64,000 nucleotides of DNA from Fragilaria crotonensis. Taxonomy: Eukaryota; Bacillariophyta; Fragilariophyceae; Fragilariales; Fragilariaceae. The DNA lies in the NCBI GenBank assembly GCA_022925895.1, contig JAKSYS010000193.1, forward strand, positions 1-64,000, written 5' to 3'. The first letter of the stretch is position 1. Each line of letters opens with the position of its first letter. Shown one piece after another: positions 57,800 to 64,000 of this stretch. The notes beneath the pieces are model-generated. The model did no database searches. It worked only from the letters and a program-made list of their open reading frames with translations, and was not told the origin of the DNA. Made by a program: the position numbers and the translations under genes.

Positions 57800-60724
57800 G
57801 GTGAAGCTCGACATGTGGTATCCATCGGTGCCGAGCTGCTTTGAAATAGCGGCATGGGAGATGATGATGCCTGGGATCGTGGGAGTGTAATACGTCCGAA
57901 TGAATATGGACGATGGGCCTCCGGCATTTCCACGATTGTCAACCGGCACACACAGGAAACCGACGCCGACAGGTTGATGCGCGTGATGACCTGCGTCAAA
58001 GAGACGAACGTTGGTTCGACTGAGAGGGCGATAGGCAAACAGAAGCTCGCGATCGTTGGCGGTGCTATTGACCCATTGTCGGCATGCGCGAACGACAGGT
58101 GGCGTATGGTCGTATTTTGCCAATCGACGGAGCAGGATGGATCCGGCGCGTCAATGATGTGGATGGTCTCTGATGCAGGTAGTGTGCAGGGATCGCATCG
58201 GCAACCGGACGGTGATGGAGTTGGTGCTTGGTACTGAAGCATGCTTCGGGTCGACCTCGGCGGCCGTGACACGGAGAATTTTGTTGAAACCAACTAATTC
58301 GTCTTCGTCATCGTCGTCGTTCTTGTCATCGATGGCAGGGACCTCAACACTGGCCGGCTCATGTTCCAAGATGCAACGCATGGTCCGGTTGGTGGAGGGC
58401 GTTGGGCGACGGGCATTGGCTGAGTTCAGGCTGCTGCGAAATTGCTTGTGCGAGTTCGCGATCTGAGCCTTGAGCTGAGGATTGCGTTGCGCCAAACCTT
58501 CGGCGACGATGTAGTCGACGAAACGGTTGCAGCCTTCCAGTTTATGGCCCGGCAATTGACAACCGAGACAAACAGAAGACGCATCTTGGTTTTGGGAAAT
58601 GGCGCGAACCATCAGGTTGATCTCTTCGTCGTCGAGGGTTGTTTCGGACACGGACGACGAGATGTTTCGATGCGCCGGATGATTGACGTCGACGTCCTCC
58701 CGGTTGACGGATGCTGCGAGGACGGTGGATCACGGCCAATCTCGGATGCATACTCGACGAACGTCGTCGCGAGTTGCGCCAACGAAAGTTTGAACGGAAG
58801 CGCGCCGTCGTGGCCGGTGCGCTTGTCGCGTTCGACTAGGCGTCGGATCTCGGGACGCCATTCGGACGTCAAGTTGCGGACAGATAGGTCAAGGGCTTCC
58901 GATTCGGTGTACGTACGAGTGGCTTGACGCTCGCGTACCATGAAGTCTTGAAGCCGACGTATGTATAAGCTGAAAGGTTCGGTACGACGCTGGCGAGGGA
59001 TTTCGCTAGCCGTCGAGAACACGGCGTGAAGGAGGGGATGGTGTAGGCGGAACAATGAGTACACCACGTGATACCCTGCTTGGGGGGGACAACCTTCGAC
59101 GGCGCTCTGTTCTCGTGAACCACTCGGGAAGGTGGATTCCTGGGTGAGGGCGGTGTAGATCAGTCCCGACATGAACGAATCCTTTTCGCGAACGGAAGCA
59201 GGCAGCCAAAGCCACCATTTCCCATGGATTGAGTCCTCTTGCGCCGATTCGTATGGTGGGCACCACACTCCCCATTGAAGGCAAGTGGAACAAAATAGTT
59301 TGTACCAGTGAGCAAATGAGTCGTTTTTAGACGAATCGAATTTCGGGATGCTCGCTTTCCGAAAGTCTTTGAACTTCACCTCGCCACACATGAACTGGCA
59401 CATGTAGTCCTCAAACGATTCGGCACCAAAGGTCACTTCAGCCGAAAAAGGATGCATACGGGTCAGCGTTCCTGTACGAGTTGTCGTTGCGGAGTCGAAT
59501 AACGGACGAGGCGGAACCGCGTCGGGGGGGGCTCTGAAAACGACCAGAGGCCATCGGTGGTCCGTGGCCACCGGTGGGTCGGGTATCGACCGGCTGTCCT
59601 CGAAAGGTCGGGACGGCGATGGCAGGATTGTCATTCGTGTCGACGTCGACACTTGGCGGGGGTTGATCTTCGTTCGTGGCAGCGACAGCAGGTGGCGTAT
59701 CGACATGTACGGATGTGTCGATCACCGATGGTGGTCCTCGTCGGGAGTGCCGGGAACGGCTCTCGTGTACGCTATCGGAAGCAACAGAGGATCCTGGTGG
59801 CTTCGGGATGTCAAACGGATCAGGACAGGGACATGGACGAGGTCCGAGGGGCGAGAGCGATCCTTGAGGCGCTGGTTGATCAGGCGCTGTAGTGCAGGTT
59901 TTCGCAACGAAATGACGTGATTGCGATCACGGGCATGATACATCCCAAAACCGGAGTCTGTCAACGAAGGTATCAAATCCTCCGGGAGCCAGGTGGTGTC
60001 TTGGAGTTGTTGAAGAACCGAATCGCGAATAACGTCGTGGTAGTTATCGAGGAGTGTCCTCGTGAGGACGTCGAAAACTTCTGTGAGTGGGATTTCTGCC
60101 ATTGGGCGGTCCACAATGTCGATGGTGACAACAAGACAGTCATCGTCGTGTCGGAGCTCCCCTGCGTCTGACATGTTAATATCAGGTCTTCAGAAATATG
60201 CGGTCCTGGATGGATGATTCCGAATCGGAGTGGTTACGTGGTTCTTAGTATCGTGTGACACAGAGAACACGGAAGAACACAAACTTATTCGGAGTGGGCG
60301 CAGAATTCAATCGTATGCTTTGGGCTCATAACCTGTGAGACCCTCATTGACTCGCTTGGGAGTCGAGTTAGTGCAGAACCGACGGGAACAGAAGAGGAGA
60401 GCACGACAGCATAATGAACAAGAGCGCGGCGGTATCAAGAGGTGCGCGTCGCGATGGTATCGATGTCAGTGATGGTGATGTCGTGAGTCGTTGGTGTGGA
60501 CGAAGCAATAACTGTACCTCTTCACCCCTACGATCATAGACCGGCAAGAATGCAGTGGAGGTAATAGTTTTAGGCTAAGTTAAAGTTGTGAGCCGATGGA
60601 GTACATCGGCCTTAAGCTAAACTAGTCGGAGTTGCGCATGCGTCATGCATGTCAATGACTGTAGATAGTAGACTGTGCGCGATTAGACAATTGCACAGTA
60701 GCAAGAATGAAATATGCACTGACA
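57800..60724 (-). mobile_element. Copia element B, partial, older relative of A
   Basis: Contains a diverged LTR (60334-60724) and the matching gag region (60174 to about 58200), including the zinc knuckle CLGCQLPGHKLEGC, then the beginning of the protease region. It stops exactly at the LTR of element A at 57799/57800. The internal sequence is clearly the same family as A but visibly diverged. It is broken, with several breaks, and everything downstream of the protease region is missing. Confidence 0.85.
60334..60724 (-). repeat. Diverged LTR of Copia element B (391 bp)
   Basis: Starts TGTGAGACCCTC and ends GCACTGACA like the A LTRs, but has an internal deletion near its start and many substitutions, so it is older. 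Confidence 0.88.
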
Positions 60725-60839
60725 GCAAAACGTACGAAAATGGCCATCTTTAAATAAAGACAGATTGGTCTTTAATTGAAGATACCCCTGGCGCTTAGAC
60801 ACTAGGCCATAACAAGATCACTAAAGCAAACACTTTCAT

Positions 60840-62636
60840 GCCCATTCTCGGGGCAAAAAATTAGCCCAAATTGGCAGTGGCTTGTCCCCAGTTTGAAGCC
60901 CAGAGAATCACAGTCATTGTAAATTGTCCTGTTATGGAATCATTGCCGTATATCTAACTGAAAACTAAGAAATTCCTTTGTCGGCATGACAAAACCCCAT
61001 TGAGCAGCTGCCACTCCCATGTTTGGCAATATATCCAAATGCATCTGAATAAGGGGCCAATCCAAAGTGATCCACTTTGAAGCCCAAGGAATCACAATCA
61101 TTGCAAAATATCCTGTCAGCAAAGAATAAGTGGCATGCATCTGACAAGACACCAAAAGAAATTCTATGTCTGCATGAAAGAAACCCATTGAGTACCTATC
61201 ATTCTTGGCTGTCCTTGTCAAAAATTGTGATTGCAGCCCAACAAGGATAGAGTACGCAGTTGCTTGTCCCCAGTTTGAAGCCCAGGGAATCACATTCAAT
61301 GCCAATTGTTCTGTGAAAGAATCATTGTGATTGTTACGACAAGACACCCAGGCATTTGTTTGACTGCACTACAAAAAGCCATTGAGCAGTTGTCACTCTT
61401 GTCCTTGTCAGAAATTATCATTGTCATGCATCTGACAAGGCACTCAGACATATGTTTGACTTGCATTACAAAACCCCACTGAGCAGTTGTCACTCCTGCC
61501 CCTGTCAGAAATTGTGATTGTATCCCAAGATTGGGGAAATGGAAAGTTGTCCCCAGTTTGAAGCCCAGGGAATCACATTCAATGCCAAATGTTCTGTAAT
61601 AGAATCATTGTCATTGTTGCCACAAGACACCCAGGCATTTGTTTGACTGCACTACAAAAAGCCATTGAGCAGTTGTCACTCTTGTCCTTGTCAGAAATTG
61701 TGATTGCAACCAAAGGTGAGACAAATTGGCAGTTGCATGTCCCCAGTTTGAAGCCCAAGGAATCACATTCAATGCAATGAGTCTTGTCATAGCATCATTG
61801 TCATGCATCTGACAAGGCACTCAACATATGTTTGACTGCATGACAAAACCCCACTGAGCAGTTGTCACTCCTGCCCCTGTCAGAAATTGTGATTGTATCC
61901 CATGATTGGGGAAATGGAAAGTTGTCCTTAGTTTGAAGCCCAGGGAATCACATTCAATGCCAAATGGTCTGTGATAGAATCATTGTCATGGTTGACACAA
62001 GACACTCAGGCATTGGCTTGACTGCACTACAAAAAGCCTTTGAGCAGTTGTCACTCTTGTCCTTGTCAGAAATTGTGATTGCAGCCCGAGGTGAGACAAA
62101 TTGGCAGTTGCTTGTCCCCAGTTTGAAGCCCAAGGAATCACATTCATTGCAAGGAGTCTTGTCATAGCATCATTGTCATGCATCTGACAAGGCACTCAGA
62201 CATTTGTTTGACTGCATGACAAAACCCCACTGAGCAGTTGTCACTCCTGCCCCTGTCAGAAATTGTGATTGTATCCCAAGATTGGGCAAATGGAAAGTTG
62301 TCCCCAGTTTGCAGCCCAGGGAATAACATTCAATGCCAAATGGTCTGTGATAGAATCATTGTCATGGTTGCCACAAGACACTCAGGCATTGGCTTGACTG
62401 CACTACAAAATGCCATTGAGCAGTTGTCACTCTTGTCCTTGTCAGAAATTGTGATTGCAGCCCAAGGTGAGACAAATTGGCAGTTGCTTGTCCCCAGTTT
62501 GAAGCCCAAGGAATCACATTCATTGCAAAGAGTCTGCTTGTCATTGCATGATTGTCATGCATCTAACAAGGCACTCAGCAGACATTTGTTTGACTGCATG
62601 ACAAAACCCCACTGAGCAGTTGTCACTCCTGCCCCC
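60840..62636. repeat. Satellite-like tandem array: 188-bp units alternating in a 375-bp dimer
   Basis: The landmark GTTTGAAGCC (gtttgcagcc in one unit) falls at 60891, 61274, 61556, 61746, 61931, 62121, 62307 and 62497. From 61556 on, spacings are 190, 185, 190, 186 and 190. Units alternate: type a has ggaaagttgtcc before the landmark (61556, 61931, 62307), type b has aattggcagttgc (61746, 62121, 62497). Same-type units are 375-376 bp apart and much more alike than neighbours, so the array was amplified as a dimer. Left units (60.84-61.5 kb) are more diverged. Short open frames on both strands simply follow the repeat. Confidence 0.9.
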
Positions 62637-63311
62637 ATCTAAGGGCACAAGGATGAGGTTCAACATTATTAACTTAAGTTTTTTTTCATTTAAATGAATT
62701 AAATTACATATGTATGTATTCTGTTCGTTATTCGGTTATGTGTTTGCGTAAATCTGAGTAAATTAAAAAGTTGTTATTCATTGTTTTCTTACATACGCAA
62801 TACATACATCTAAGGGCCAAAAATCGAAATAATGCAGTACTTACGAATGCTCAAGTTCGTACAAACTTAAAAAGGTAGATATTTAGCCGATTTTAGTACA
62901 TAACCACAATTTTGTTTCCATATTTTTCCACAAGCTCATACATCCGTACTCGTTAATATACGTGTTTGTCTATTTATTCAAATTAGTCGTTCTACGTGTT
63001 TCTCAACCTATGTACTAATCAGTACCAAATCACGTCTAAGGATTCGGATTGACATTTGAGTTGGTATTTCTGAAGTCAATACGGATAAATGAGATTTGTG
63101 TTTCTTCCTTATGTGTGCGCTCAAACACGTCATCCCTGTTTGTCAGTATGCATGACCAGTTTTCATTGGTTGTCCATGAATTAATGTTGATATTGTTAGC
63201 CAGTGTTGTGAAAGCAGCCGTTTGATGACACACCCACTTGCAAACACGCAGTGACGCAAACACCACGTTTATTATCTCTCACAACATAAACAATTCAATC
63301 ACTCTCAAAAC
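62637..63311. other. AT-rich spacer after the satellite
   Basis: About 675 bp, strongly AT-rich, no gene. Short related words (ctaaggg, acatacg, gtatgtatt) recur. It leads into the ORF at 63312 and may be the 5' end of that element. Confidence 0.45.
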
Positions 63312-64000
63312 ATGTCAGGATTTGTATGCTACAACCCGCATTGTATGAGCCGTCACAAACTGTTCACAACAGAAAAGGCATTCACAATCCATTTTCAGCG
63401 GTCACCGACATGTTTAGCTTTTCTCCGTCGCGGCCATTCAACAACCACAACACCAGTTGCGCAATATCGCGTTGACGCAACCTTTGATGAAAGCGTTTTA
63501 CAAGTACCAAACGTCCCAAGCATTTGCGTTGCGAAGTGGTAAATGACTTGTACAATCGTGCAGCTCCATCGTCGTTGAACGCACTGCCAGCATTGTTGCC
63601 ACCCGTCATTCATATGACGGAATCACCGTTGATGATATAAATGACATTCAAAATCTTGTGGATGAACCCAATGATATACCTGAATGTCCAACACGTCATG
63701 ATAGAGTTGCCGCATCACAATTTATGTTTTCTACGGATCAAAAATGGACCATTTCATTGTTAAAGATATTGGATGACATAAATGCGCCTGATTATGCGTT
63801 TGAATCGGTCTTAAATGGGCCAGACATGCCCACGCAGATGGGTACTCATTTAATCCCGTCGGTGGGCAATCGCGATTGAAAAATGTGGATGTTCTGTTTC
63901 AATCTGTGACAAACGCACAGAGGCTGTTACCTGCGGTTGTCACTGTGGAGGTGCCGCACGGACCACCGTGCGATGTCATCGCTTATGAATTCGCACCGCA
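63312..64000 (+). pseudogene. Start of a zinc-finger-containing ORF of unknown family, runs off the window
   Basis: ATG 63312 opens MSGFVCYNPHCMSRHKLF, with a Cys/His arrangement (C-x4-C, then H and C about 20 residues on) like an atypical zinc finger. Further blocks are TDQKWTISLLKILDDINAPD, then SRLKNVDVLF and VPHGPPCDVIAYEF at the window edge. The blocks lie in different frames, so this copy looks broken in at least two places. The composition and its position in repetitive DNA suggest a mobile-element protein, but I cannot name the family. Most of it lies beyond the window. Confidence 0.4.

Noticed and set aside
60775-60820. Minus-strand tRNA D-arm-like sequence (tggcctagtgtctaagcgcc)
   Set aside because: It resembles box A of a Leu/Ser-type tRNA, but no anticodon loop or box B follows.
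60840-62636. CRISPR-like or coding interpretation of the 188-bp repeats
   Set aside because: The whole unit repeats with no constant-repeat/variable-spacer pattern, and the short ORFs carry stops and no family features.

Overview
The window looks like nuclear DNA of a diatom. Two plastid-type precursor N-termini carry the signal peptide plus Ala/Phe (ASAF-like) cleavage context used by diatoms. The mitochondrial F1-ATPase alpha subunit is nuclear-encoded with a presequence and a GT-AG intron. The single-copy genes are compact and divergently arranged. Copia, DIRS-type, LINE and tyrosine-recombinase elements fill the rest. All identifications come from reading the sequence; no searches were run.

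Gene-bearing part (2.5-16 kb and 23.5-24.4 kb). From left to right: a small one-pass membrane protein (-), a plastid-type soluble inorganic pyrophosphatase (-), a secreted or surface type I membrane protein with Gly-rich and 30-residue Pro/Ser repeats (+), a plastid-targeted DUF1995 protein (-), and ATP synthase alpha (+). Two divergent pairs share upstream regions (pyrophosphatase/surface protein and DUF1995/ATP synthase). Then follows a minus-strand cluster of four trypsin-fold (S1) genes. One keeps a full His/Asp/Ser triad but has two frame breaks; the other three have lost active-site residues. A Copia element with identical 110-bp LTRs sits between the third and fourth.

Mobile-element part (16.5-23 kb, 25-60.7 kb). 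Two copies of an F-box-like gene (25.96-27.63 kb intact, 42.14-43.82 kb frameshifted) bracket three things. The first is a GC-rich, apparently intact LINE with a CXC-like N-terminus and a nuclease-like C-terminus, lying in a (TG)n tract with long flanking duplications. The second is a Crypton-like tyrosine-recombinase element. The third is a 5'-truncated LINE that landed in an older reading frame and left a 19-bp duplication. A GC-rich DIRS-like fossil (44.4-50.6 kb) is cut off by a minus-strand Copia composite (50.6-60.7 kb): one near-complete element with almost identical LTRs joined to a partial older relative.

Right end (60.8-64 kb). A satellite-like array is made of units of about 188 bp that alternate in two types, giving a 375-bp dimer. 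AT-rich spacer follows, then the start of a zinc-finger-containing ORF that runs off the window.

Overall signals worth follow-up: the dimeric satellite, the microsatellite-embedded LINE, the row of catalytically altered protease homologues, strong GTAC enrichment in intergenic DNA, and repeated single-base frame breaks (including in ATP synthase alpha) that may reflect either decay or assembly indels.
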